Source: Diospyros lotus (Eukaryota > Streptophyta > Magnoliopsida > Ericales > Ebenaceae). From it: DNA of 64,000 nt. The position numbers were made by a program, and so were the translations under genes. The first letter of the stretch is position 1. The number at the start of each line of letters is the position of its first letter. Location: contig NC_068346.1 in NCBI RefSeq assembly GCF_014633365.1, forward strand, positions 30,732,639 to 30,796,638, written 5' to 3'. Under the pieces are notes generated by a model that saw nothing but the letters and a program-made list of their open reading frames with translations, had not been told where the DNA came from and did no database searches. This document shows positions 1 to 10,217 of the stretch, piece after piece.

Positions 1-280
1 CGATCAAGTGATATCGAAGGAAGCATTTGATAGCAATTTACTTTAACAATCTTACTTAATTTAAATTAAGAAAAGCCTTAACCAACTCAAATCATATCCA
101 AAATATATGTATTATATATCAAATCGAAACCCTCAAAGTCTAGTTTATAACGCTTCAAACAGATCTTAATTATGACTTCTACATTAAAAGTTATGACCAA
201 AATAGAAAAGCATGCGCAGTGCTAACAGAAATCGCTAAGTCAACTTAAGGAGAAAATAAGTAGACTGAGCCTAAGTCGAC
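1..280 (-). repeat. 3' LTR of the LARD-like element, part left of the Athila insertion
   Basis: Aligns with 20082-20362. Continues beyond the left edge of the window. Confidence 0.9.
276..280. repeat. Target-site duplication, left copy (tcgac)
   Basis: Five bases directly before the TG of the left LTR, matching 14035-14039 after the CA of the right LTR. The empty counterpart with a single tcgac is at 20358-20362. Confidence 0.95.
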
Positions 281-2303
281 TGGCTGCACTCCCACCCTGT
301 AATTAAAACACAAAACAAAACACAATAAAAATTTTATATATTTTTTTTTTATTTAGGTGAGAGGTTTATACTCGTCAGTGTACGAGTGCAGTTGTAGTCC
401 AAACTTAAATTTATATTTTCTGAATGAGTCCAGGTCGTCCACTGAGAGATTTATTTATGGCAAAATAAAAAGAATGTCACACAAGCATACACGCATTTGG
501 ACAAATTGGCAATAAGGTTTTTTATGGTTTTTTAAACAACAGATACTAGAAAATAAATTAAGGCAGTAATTGAAATAAATACTTTAAGTGAGAATATAAA
601 ATTGGATAGTACTTGAGTTAAGACAATTTCAGTGCCAACCCGTTGATTCCCAAATTTTAACAGATAAGGTTAGTAACATTAATTTAATTTCAGATATGAG
701 GGTTTGTTATTAAATGCAATTAGAGATTATGATAGTTCTAGTTTAAGCAATCCCCATACATGATATGTGAGATTCTAATTTAAGCAACTACCATAAATCC
801 AATTACAATTAATATACAAGACAACTAAATTAATCATCCGGGTTTGGGTATGATAGCGTTTCCAGTTCTAGTAACTCTCATGCGTGACATGAAAACTCTA
901 AGTTAGGCTTACGCTCCAATCCAAACCTAGTAATTTCTCAATAATTAAGATACATTCATACTGAAATTTAAATTAATGTTACTTATTTAAAGCGCAACTT
1001 TCTTTGGGAATCATTAGCGTTGGACACTGTTCTTGCCTTAACCTAAGATTAGATTTAGCTATTCATTTCCATTTAAAAGTTAATTGACATGAATTTAAAC
1101 GACGTAATTTAAATAACAGAATTTAAATGATAAGAATTAAAATAGCAGAAACTAACCGGCCATTTAGGCGGTGGATAATTAAAAAACAAGAATTAAAATT
1201 GCAGAAATTTAAAGGCATAAACTAACCGGCCATTTAGGCGGTGGATAATTAAATGACAAGAATTAAAATTACAGAAATTTAAAGGCATAAACTAATCGGC
1301 CATTTAGGCGGTGAATAATAAAATAATAATAAATGACATAAGAATTTAAAAGAAGAAATGAAGAAATAAGATCACAAGAGAAAAAAACTAAAGAAAATGA
1401 GAGAGAACAAAAGCAATTCTCAAAGAGAGAATTCTAGGGAAATAACTAAACTTTGATTCAAGAATAATAATCACACTTACAAATGCAATCAAGTGAGCTA
1501 TTTATAGGCCACAAGATGCAATACAAACTACACAATTTCAATTATTCAATTAGACATAATTATATCTAATGGGCACTCACACACTTAAAGTTAAATAGAT
1601 TTTAGCTATAATACACACCTAATATTAAATGGATTTTAGCTAAAATACATACCTAATAAAGCACTCATAAAGTTAAATAGATTTTAGCTATAATATCCAC
1701 CTAATAGTTAAATGAATTTTAGCTAAAAAACACACCTAATAAAACTCTCACATAAAAAATAAAAATAGATTTCTATAAATTGATTTTTTAATCTTCATTA
1801 GGATTAAAAATAATCCTTGGGCTTTCTCCAAATAATATTTTCCATGGGTTGCTCAAATTGGGCCTTAATTCTTCATGGGCTTGAATTCTTCATGGACTTT
1901 AATTTTTCATGGGTTTGATTTCTTCCTGGATTTGATTTCTTCCTGGACTTGAATTCTTCATGGACTTTAAGTCTTCATGGGCTTGAATTCTTCATGCCTA
2001 AAAAAATAATTTAATGTTATTAATAAATTATATATTATATATATGTATTACACATGGCACATATATATATTATATTATATTATATTATATATATACATTA
2101 CATGCATGCATATAATGATGTATATGTATTATATATAATTTTATATATTATTATTATTTACTTTAGAACTTCATTTCATTCATCTTTCAATTTAAAGTTG
2201 CATATAACCATAAAATATATATTAATATCTAATTTAAGCCATTTTTAAGATCCAAAGAAGGGTATAATTATAACAAAATTTTTACAAAATTAACCACTAA
2301 TCA
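281..2303 (-). repeat. 3' LTR of the Athila-lineage element
   Basis: Matches 12056-14034 along its length with scattered substitutions and small indels. It holds three copies of a 70-bp tandem unit (starts near 1151, 1221, 1291; core ccggccatttaggcgg), a 40-60 bp repeat rich in ttttagct (1590-1745), and short repeats of cttcatgg (1868-1997). The ORF called at 2054-2248 lies in AT repeats and is not a gene. Confidence 0.95.
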
Positions 2304-2316
2304 TACCCCCCAACTT
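2304..2316 (-). promoter_or_regulatory. Polypurine tract next to the 3' LTR
   Basis: On the minus strand this reads aagttggggggta and ends directly at the LTR boundary (2303), the place for plus-strand DNA priming. Two near copies occur at 3758-3772 and 6130-6144. Confidence 0.85.
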
Positions 2317-3757
2317 AAACATTGCTAGTCCCTTAGCAATCAGACTATACACATGCCAAGCTTTAATAACTGTATGAATGTAAAAATTTCAAATTCGAAA
2401 TCGAAATGCATAAAATTAAATAAATAATTTAGCATTCTAAATCAGATTTTTGGTTAAAGGTCATACAATCTCAGGAATGGAAATTAGGATAACCAACACA
2501 CAGACTAACTCCCTCGAAGTTTTGACTTCAAATCTTACTATGGATTTTCTCTCCAATAAAAAGGATTCCTCAAGTGTACACACAAGGGGATGCACCGTTA
2601 TAAGAGTAAATGCAGAACAAGTTCAAAACTCGGTGTCATCCCAAATACAAGAAACGTATTTTCATGAAAAAAAAAAAAAGGAAATTGACATAGCTTCATG
2701 ATTGGAATAATGCTCTAGATGAGTAACTTCTGAATTTAAACATGATTCCCTACTCCAAACTCGAATTCTGAGATCACATGATTTATAGCATCAAAAGGGA
2801 CCAGACTGGGTTGTAATGGGGCTATAAGGTTAATACGGGTTGTCAAAAAAAAGGTAGAGTGTGCAAAGGGTGTGTCGGGAATTTTTTTTTTTTTTTTACC
2901 ATTTATTTTGAAACAATTATACTGAATAGCTAAGAGAATTTGCCCCCCCTTTTTTTCACTCTTTTTTTTTTCTTCCTTTTTTTTCTGTTTTTTTCTTTTT
3001 CTCTTTAAATATGAAAATAGATAAACAGACTAATTCCCAAAATCACACCAGGTTGGATAAAATTCATATGGTTATAGGTTAAACGAGGGTAACGAAAGAA
3101 ATTATACTACAAATGGCTCAAATGGGATAGCAAATGAGGTTAATGTAAAGAAAGAAAAAAAAGTTAATAGGCCCAAAATGAAAGAAATTGATCCCTCTAT
3201 CATACTTCTACAAAACGATGTTACTCAGTCATCTAATTCAGAGTTTGAAACCAATTAAACTTATCCGCTATCATACTAGACATTCAAAGCAAATTGATGT
3301 TTTGAAACCATTGAAAAGATAAGATAAACAATAAAGCATATTGAGAGTAAGTGTTATTTCACTTAGAATTAACGGTTATTAGGCTCAAACACTCACTTGG
3401 GTAATAGTCTCCACTTCTGTTGAGGGATCATACAGTGTACTAATCAGCTAATTACTGTTACCTTTGACTTTATGACCGATAACCAATTTTTAAATTTTAA
3501 ATCCCTGATGAATGTAAATTACTTATTCTAATGCATATACGTTTTCAAATAAGAAATCAATGCATTCATATTTCATATTGCAAACTTAACCGGCCATCAG
3601 TGCATAACTTCAAAGCTTTAGGAATAGCATTATTTAAAACACATATTTTTTTTTTTAAATAAGAGCAGATAAAGATAATCAATTCACACAAGACTATAAA
3701 CTAGCAATAGCAAACTCACAGTTAAATATGAACCAGATAATTCATAACTAGACCTTA

Positions 3758-3772
3758 CACCCCCCAACTTGA
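3758..3772 (-). promoter_or_regulatory. Second polypurine-tract-like site
   Basis: The minus strand reads ttcaagttggggggtg, almost the tract at 2304-2316, but no LTR follows. It lies between the LOG-like ORF and the true 3' tract. It may be a relic of an earlier element end or a duplicated tract. Confidence 0.6.
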
Positions 3773-3934
3773 ATTGTAGTAATAAATTAGGATTGTTAGG
3801 AATACCTGTAACTCCACAAGTCCATTTTGCTGTGAACTGCTAAAACTTAAACAACAAATGAGCATACTATATAGATATATATTTATATTTTCACACCAAA
3901 ATAAAAATTTCATGCAAGTCATAAGATAAGCAAA

Positions 3935-3979
3935 ATGCGTCTCAAGAGTACAAAAAGTACTCCTTACTCAGCCATCTTA
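3935..3979 (-). repeat. 45-bp perfect direct repeat with hairpin, copy 1
   Basis: Identical over 45 bp to 4070-4114. The unit contains the inverted repeat gagtac-aaaaa-gtactc, which would fold as a 6-bp stem with a 5-nt loop. A diverged third copy is at 5104-5165. Confidence 0.9.
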
Positions 3980-4069
3980 TCAAAGACTTTGCCCAACAAC
4001 ATTCCACAGTTTTTTTTTTTTTTTTAAGAACACAACCAAGAAAAATCCTGCAAGTTGTACAATAACTAG

Positions 4070-4114
4070 ATGCGTCTCAAGAGTACAAAAAGTACTCCTT
4101 ACTCAGCCATCTTA
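4070..4114 (-). repeat. 45-bp perfect direct repeat with hairpin, copy 2
   Basis: Same 45 bp as 3935-3979. On the minus strand it lies just beyond the LOG-like stop codon (4129), so it would be the proximal 3' UTR of a LOG transcript. Confidence 0.9.
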
Positions 4115-4128
4115 ATAAAGAGCATTTC

Positions 4129-4788
4129 TCATAGTGATAAATCTAAATTAATCGGACCCCTTTGGCGCTTGTTACTAATTGCCTTAAACCAGTCTATCCG
4201 AGGCTCATGAGGATCGTACTGTGGAACATAAGCGTGTAATTTCTCTAGCAGCTTATCAATGGTGGATGCAGAAATGAGAATCTTTCTTGCTGAACGAGAA
4301 ATGAACTGTTGGTCCACAGCCTGATCAAGAAAAGAGAGTAACCCATCAAAAAAATGGTTAACATTTAAAAGTCCAATGGGTTTGGTATGGAGATTACTCT
4401 TGGCCCAGGAGATTATACAAAAGATTTCTTCAAGTGTTCCAAAACCTCCTGGTAAAGCAATGAAGGCATCTGACTGATAAATCTTACAAGCCATGCGCTC
4501 AGACATAGAAGTCGTTTCTATAAGTTGACCGCGTGTAATCCCAGAAATATGTGGTTCAGCTAAAGGGATTGGCATTACACCTACCACGGATGAATTTCCA
4601 AGATGTACAACTTGTGAAACATAACCATTCAATCCACGACTTTCCCCTCCATATACCAAATTAATTTTTTTCTCTCCTAATTTTTTACCAAGTTCGCTCG
4701 CTGCAAGTGCATAACAAATATTGCTCCCAAGTTGAGAGCCACAAAGTACACATATGGTATTGATTCGACGAACTAACTGGCCTTCCAT
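4129..4788 (-). CDS. LOG: LOG-like protein (cytokinin riboside 5'-monophosphate phosphoribohydrolase family) carried by the retrotransposon
   Basis: Uninterrupted 219-aa ORF with ATG start, close to the usual LOG length (about 210-230 aa). LOG enzymes release free cytokinin bases from their nucleoside monophosphates in the cytosol. Visible family marks: CVLCGS (13-18), NLVYGGES (43-50), SMSER with Arg98, and PGGFGTLEE (113-121) with Glu121, followed by an ISWA...KPIGLLNV block typical of the family. Arg98 and Glu121, described as catalytic in plant LOGs, are kept. The residue after Arg98 is Met instead of Lys, and the glycine motif reads GGES instead of GGGS, so activity is uncertain. The C-terminus is LDLSL, an LxLxL pattern. 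Plant LOG genes have several introns and this copy has none, so it was probably captured from RNA. It has the same orientation as gag-pol. Confidence 0.92.
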   Translation of the reverse strand: MEGQLVRRINTICVLCGSQLGSNICYALAASELGKKLGEKKINLVYGGESRGLNGYVSQVVHLGNSSVVGVMPIPLAEPHISGITRGQLIETTSMSERMACKIYQSDAFIALPGGFGTLEEIFCIISWAKSNLHTKPIGLLNVNHFFDGLLSFLDQAVDQQFISRSARKILISASTIDKLLEKLHAYVPQYDPHEPRIDWFKAISNKRQRGPINLDLSL

Positions 4789-4955
4789 GTTTGTTCCTTT
4801 TGTATGTCCTGAAAAGAAGTTTGGCGATCAAAAGTAGCTATACAACAATTCAACAAGAAATAAATACAAACAAAAATCATGCGTATGTATAAGTAGTTGT
4901 GATTGTGGCTCACATCTTCCTCTGGTTTTACGTCCAGAAACGGCTTAAACACTTT

Positions 4956-5510
4956 CTATGAAGCGGGGATAAGCTTCCCATCCAATTTTCTTATAGATTG
5001 GCAAACAGGGTCGTTTTTAGTCAGATTCCCAAGACTATAGCATTGGTGGTCACTTCTGAACTGGGTCCATAAAGCAAGAGGTTCTCTTTGCACTATTCCA
5101 CATGGATGCGTCTCAAGAGTCAATCGGATATTATCCAAAGACTCTTTACTCAGTCCATCCTTTATGAAACTAATTTTATCTTCTCGATTTATGGACGTAA
5201 ACCCCACAGATTTGCATCGTGTGTTACAGGTCCATCGAGCACCTTTGTAACAACCATTCACTCTTTTCGCTCTTCTTTTCTTCGCAAAACTACTCTTCCC
5301 TAAGCTTGGAAAATGCTTAAAACTAGGTGAAGTTTCACCAGCTAATCGAACTTTTGCTTCGATTAGCCAACGAATATCTTCAAGGATGTTATTACGCATC
5401 AACAGCCAAAGTCTTTCACACCTAGCAGCATAAATTTTTTTCAAATCATTCTGCGAGAGAGATGGATAGTACTTGTGAATTTTTGAGAGATAAAGATCCT
5501 TTTTTTTTTT
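4956..5510 (-). CDS. Uncharacterised ORF of at least 162 aa upstream of the LOG-like ORF
   Basis: Open frame ending at a stop at 4956-4958. The frame stays open upstream of 5444 to about 5510 without a clear ATG, and a 3' splice-site-like run (tctctctcgcag on the minus strand) precedes 5451, so the real start may be spliced. The product is basic and cysteine-bearing (KKRRAKR, CNTRCKS) and matches no family I recognise. It lies 167 bp upstream of the LOG-like start in the same orientation. A third, diverged copy of the hairpin motif found twice beyond the LOG stop falls inside it (5104-5165). It may be a second captured fragment, an env-like remnant or a chance ORF. Confidence 0.45.
   Translation of the reverse strand, partial: KKKKDLYLSKIHKYYPSLSQNDLKKIYAARCERLWLLMRNNILEDIRWLIEAKVRLAGETSPSFKHFPSLGKSSFAKKRRAKRVNGCYKGARWTCNTRCKSVGFTSINREDKISFIKDGLSKESLDNIRLTLETHPCGIVQREPLALWTQFRSDHQCYSLGNLTKNDPVCQSIRKLDGKLIPAS
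5104..5165 (-). repeat. Diverged third copy of the hairpin repeat inside the 162-aa ORF
   Basis: Shares atgcgtctcaagagt and tttactcag...ccatc with the 45-bp repeats. Its arms aagagtc and gactctt also pair, with a longer loop. On the minus strand it encodes part of the 162-aa ORF (around LSKESL), and the other two copies read WLSKEY in the equivalent frame before a stop, which suggests partial duplications of this segment. Confidence 0.6.
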
Positions 5511-5639
5511 AAAAAAAAAAAAATTATACTAAGAAGAAAGTAAAGAACTATAAACTTTACAAAAGGGATGAGAGTACCTGATCGGAGAATAACACAAAGG
5601 AGAGAAGATTGAGCTCAAGAGGGGTGACTTGCCTCATAC

Positions 5640-5840
5640 AGATATGGAGTCTCTTATAGAGCAATGGGCATCACTATTCTACACTCGACTCGAGGCATGC
5701 CATAATTGCACCATCAGGCTTGGCGTCTCTTTTTTTTTTTTTTCAACGCTTGGTGCCTCATTTTTCAACATTTGGCAGTGTGCCTTATCCTTTATAGGGC
5801 AGTGTGATTGCACTGCCCAAGAAAAGATGGCTACCACCAA
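5640..5840 (-). promoter_or_regulatory. Possible promoter of the cargo ORFs
   Basis: On the minus strand, TATA-like stretches occur near 5795 (ctataaagg, directly after the inverted repeat gggcagtg...cactgccc) and near 5655 (ctctataagag). A good 5' splice-site match (atcag then gtactc) lies near 5577 and a 3' splice-site-like tctcgcag near 5451. The layout would suit a captured gene with its own promoter and a leader intron. This rests on motif reading only. Confidence 0.3.
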
Positions 5841-5901
5841 CGTCAATTCTGTCTCTCTTAATTCAAATTTTTTTTATTTTTTTATTTTTATTTTTTTATG
5901 A

Positions 5902-5964
5902 TTATTATTATTTTTTTCTTGTTTAGTTTTTTAATTTTTTTTATTCTTATTCTTATTATTTTAT

Positions 5965-5995
<31 letters not shown>

Positions 5996-6426
5996 GATTT
6001 TTTTTTAATAAATATTTTGTTTTAGGGGCCCAATAAAATCATACACACCACACAAGACAATATTATCGAGTCTAACAAAATTATTTGCACAATGGATCAA
6101 TTTCAAACACCAATAAATCAAGTTCACCTTACCCCCCAACTTAAATTACGCATTGTCCTCAATCGGCAATAAAAGGATGGAAGATAGGCATACCTGGTGG
6201 TCTTCAATGCATGAACTCGTATGCAAAAAATTTTATTTAGACTGTACACAGAGAAACACTATTTGAATCAAAGTTAATTAAGTAATGCAGAAAATGAACA
6301 ACTTATATATATACTTCTTTATTATTTTATTTTTTTTATTTTTTTTTTCAAATCTATAAACATCCATTTAACCTAAATAGAAATGTGGTCTTTTAACGTC
6401 AGATTCCTAGACGACATAAACTACCT
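5902..6426. other. AT-rich spacer between cargo and integrase
   Basis: T-rich simple sequence (5868-6010) and the third polypurine-like site (6130). No coding signal. Confidence 0.5.
6130..6144 (-). promoter_or_regulatory. Third polypurine-tract-like site, just after integrase
   Basis: The minus strand reads atttaagttggggggtaa, preceded by a gaggacaatg stretch resembling the sequence before the 3' tract of simpler Athila relatives (from memory). It lies about 290 bp downstream of the integrase ORF end, where the 3' LTR would begin if the extra 4 kb were absent. Confidence 0.6.
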
Positions 6427-9400
6427 TTATTCATCAGATGATGGTGGATCATCCAAATCCACAACTCCTTCATTCTCCTCAACACTACCCTGGTATGGTT
6501 TCAACCTATGACTATTGACTGTTAGAAGCTGTCCTGACTCCGGATTTTCTATCTCAAATGCCCCATATCCTGGGATGGACTTGATTACAAAAGGGCCGAC
6601 CCATCGAGACTTCAATTTTCCTGGGAATAGATGCAATCGAGAATCATACAAGAGTACCCGTTGCCCTACCTGAAAGCTTTTTTTAATGATGTGCCGATCA
6701 TGTAACTCTTTCATGCGAACCTTGGCCAATCGTGCATTTTCAAATGCTTCATTCTGAATTTCCTCAAGTTCATTCAATTGGAGCTTCCTGGATAAGCCTA
6801 CTTCAGTTAGACTCTTGTTGATCTTATGAATTGCCCAATATGCTTTATGCTCAATTTCCACTGGCAGATGACAAGATTTACCGTATACTAGCCTATAGGG
6901 AGACATTCCCAAAATTGTTTTGTAAGCTGTTCTGTATGCCCAAAGAGCATCTACTAGTCTTAAGGACCAATCCTTACGATTAGCAGCAACAGTCTTTTCC
7001 AATATGCGCTTAATCTCCCTATTAGCTAGCTCGGCTTAACCATTGGTTTGGGGATGGTATGGTGTTGCAACCTTATGCAGTACACCATATTTCTTCATTA
7101 ATCCTGCCACAACTTTATTACAAAAATGGGAACCCCCATCACTGATGATTGCTCATGGCATCCCAAATCGACTGAATATGTTTTCTTTCAAAAATTTCAT
7201 GACAGTCCTATGGTCATTTATTCTGGCCGGGATTGCTTCTACCCATTTGGACACATAGTCAACAGCAAGTAAGATGTATTCATGACCAAATGAATTGACA
7301 AATGGGCCCATAAAATCCATACCCCAATAGTCAAAAACTTCTAACACTTGGATCGGATGTAATGGCATCATGTTTCTCCTTGACAGACTTCCTAACCTTT
7401 GACATCGATCGCAATTTGAACAGAACTTGTACACATCCTTGAACAGTGTCGGCCAATAAAATCCACTCTAAAAATTTTTTGCAACTGTTTTCTTGACAGA
7501 AAAATGGCCTCCACATGCAAGAGTATGACTAAAATTGATGACACTTTGTTGCTCATGATCGGGTATGCATCTACGGATGATTTGGTCAGGACAATACTTG
7601 AAGAGGTAGGGCTCATCCCAAAAGAAGGTTCTGACTTTTCTGAAGAATTTATGCCTATCTTGCTTACTCCAATGGTCTGGGATCAGACCAGTTGCCAGGT
7701 AGTTCGCAATGTCAGTATACCAAGGGACAACAGATGATGCACGAATAACATTCACTTCAAACAGTTGCTCCTCAGGGAAATTGTCATAAATTGGTTCATC
7801 AAATTGTGTGAGATCTTGACTTGGAATCCTTGACAAATGGTCAGCCACCATATTTTCTACTCCCTTCTTGTCTTTGATTTCAATGTTGAACTCTTGCAGG
7901 AGTAAGATCCATCGGAGCAGACGTGGTTTTGCATCTTGCTTTGTGAACAAATACTTCAAAGCAGCGTGATCAGTAAAAATGATCACTAGTGACCCTACGA
8001 GGTAAGATCGGAACTTGTCCAGGGCAAAGACAACTGCCAGTAACTCTTTCTCTATAGTGGTGTAATTCTTTTGTGCCTCATTAAGAGTTTTGCTAGCATA
8101 ATATATCACATGAGGTTTCTTATCCTTCCTCTGCCCTAACACAGCTCCTACCGCGTAATCACTAGCATCGCACATAAGTTCAAACGGGAGGGACCAATTA
8201 GGGGAATGAATGATAGGTGCTGAAATGAGTGCATCTTTCAATTTATCAAAAGCATTTTGACAGGCAAGACTCCATTCAAACGGAACATCTTGAGACAACA
8301 AATGGCATAAGGGTCTTGTTATGGTGCTAAAGGAAGCAATGAATCTCTTATAAAACCCTGCATGTCCCAAAAAACTTCTGATGTCTTTCACATTCCTAGG
8401 GATGGGGAGTTTTTGAATTATTTCAATTTTTGACCTGTCTACCTCCATCCCCCTAGATGAAACGATGTGCCCCAAGACTATGCCCTGTTTCACCATGAAG
8501 TGACATTTTTCCCAATTGAGTATCAGATTTGTTTCCTCACATCTTGCTAAAACCTTTTTCAGATTCTCCAAACAGGCCTCAAAGTTATTTCCACAAACAG
8601 AAAAGTCATCCATAAATACTTCAACAATCTGCTCAACCATTTCACTAAAAATGCTCATCATACATCTTTGAAAGGTGGCTGGAGCATTGCATAACCCAAA
8701 TGGCATGCGCTTGTATGCAAATGTCCCGAATGGACATGTGAAAGTTGTCTTCTCCTGATTTTCTAGTGCAATTTCTATCTGATTGTACCCTGAGTACCCA
8801 TCTAAGAAACAATAGTAGGCTTGGCCTGCTATTCTCTCCAGAACTTGATCCAAGAAAGGCAAAGGAAAATGATCTTTCCTTGTCACAGAATTGAGCTTTC
8901 TATAATCAATGCACATACGCCATCCTGTCTGGATGCGCGTGGGAATCAGTTCATTGTTCTCATTTTTTACAACAGTGACTCCAGACTTTTTGGGTACTAC
9001 CTGTGTTGGACTTACCTACTTAGAATCAGAGATTGGGTAAATTATTTCAGCATCCAATAGCTTAAGCACTTCTTTTCTGACAACTTCTTTCATGTTGGGA
9101 TTTAATCTCCTTTGCATTTGCCTAACTGGTTTTGCTCCTTCTTCCAAGAATATCTTATGAGTACAGATCAAAGGGCTAATACCTTGCAAATCTGAAATGG
9201 TCCATCCTAATGACTTCCTGTGTGCTTTTAGAACTTCTATCAGTTGTTGCTCTTGCTGAGGTGTCAAACTTGAAGAGATCACCACTGGGAATGCTTTCCC
9301 TTCTCCTAGAAAGACATAATTCAAATCACTGGGCAATGGCTTTCTCTTAGGCGTGGACTGATGGCTATCAGGAGCCATAAGCTTACTGTTCAAGTTCCTT

Positions 9401-10137
9401 AATGGCTCTAAACCAGGCATCCATGTAGGCTTCTCACTTTCTTTGCCTATGACTTCCACTTCTTTTATTTTTTCAAGATCTTGATTTCCTTCTTTGGGTC
9501 TTCTCATGAACTCTTCAAAATAGTCATTGGTCAGTGTTTGGATCAAGTCTACCTCCTCCACTTCACTCTCAGTGTCCTGATGTTTGGCTACCCTGAAGAT
9601 ATTCATTTCTACAGTCATGTTCCCAAAAGATAGCTTTAACACACCATTTCTACAGTTGATGATGGCATTTGATGTGGCAAGGAATGGTCGACCTAAGATG
9701 ACTGGCACAGGAGGTTGAGGCCCCTGATGCGGCTGGGTGTCCAAAACGATGAAGTCCACTAGAAAGTAGAACTTATCGATTTGTACCAGAACATCCTCCA
9801 CAATTCCTCGTGGAACTTTGACTGATCGATCAGCCAGCTGAAGGGTCAGTCTAGTGGGTTTAAGCTCACCTAATCCCAACTGTTGATACACACTGTATGG
9901 CAACAAATTGACACTAGCTCCTAAATCCAAGAGTGCCCGATCAACCTTTTGACTTCCTATGATGCATGTAATGGTTGGACAGCATGGGTTTTTGTATTTG
10001 GGAGGAGTTTTCAATTGGAGAATGGCGCTGACTTGTTCAGTCAGGAATGCCTTTTCATGCACATTTGTTTTTCTTTTGACAGTGCACAGATTTTTCAAAA
10101 ATTTTGCATATGAAGGTGTTTGTTTGATTGCATCCAA
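6427..10137 (-). pseudogene. pol: pol of the Athila-lineage element: PR-RT-RNase H-integrase (broken)
   Basis: All parts lie in one frame on the minus strand. Protease: DLGASVNLLP (residues 71-80 of the piece starting at 10137). Reverse transcriptase: the piece from 8916 with MPFGLCNAPATF and catalytic FMDD near 8610. RNase H: FELMCDASDYA, then FTDHAALKYL. Integrase: HHCC zinc finger spanning about 7520-7380, [16 protein letters not shown] near 7130, HPQTNG near 7045, and a C-terminal region to a natural stop at 6427. Four in-frame stops interrupt it: TAG 9016-9018, TAG 7468-7470, TGA 7153-7155, TAA 7036-7038. The order PR-RT-RH-IN defines Ty3/gypsy. Confidence 0.95.
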
Positions 10138-10217
10138 CAGCGGATGTTGATTCTCACTTGCTTAAATACTTCATATATATCTGCATTTTGTTGCTCTTTT
10201 TTCAAATGATTCAACCT

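Larger units (their letters stand above)
2317..4128. other. Non-coding 3' part of the retrotransposon cargo
   Basis: About 1.8 kb between the LOG-like stop and the 3' polypurine tract. It holds the second tract-like site (3758), two copies of a 45-bp repeat (3935, 4070) and runs of T and A near 2885-2995 and 4011-4025. The ORF at 2450-2701 (plus) has no recognisable family and lies opposite to the element; I do not call it. Confidence 0.5.

Noticed and set aside
2054..2248. Tyr/Ile-rich ORF in the Athila LTR
   Set aside because: Translation of an (at)n-rich stretch; the other LTR has a different frame layout.
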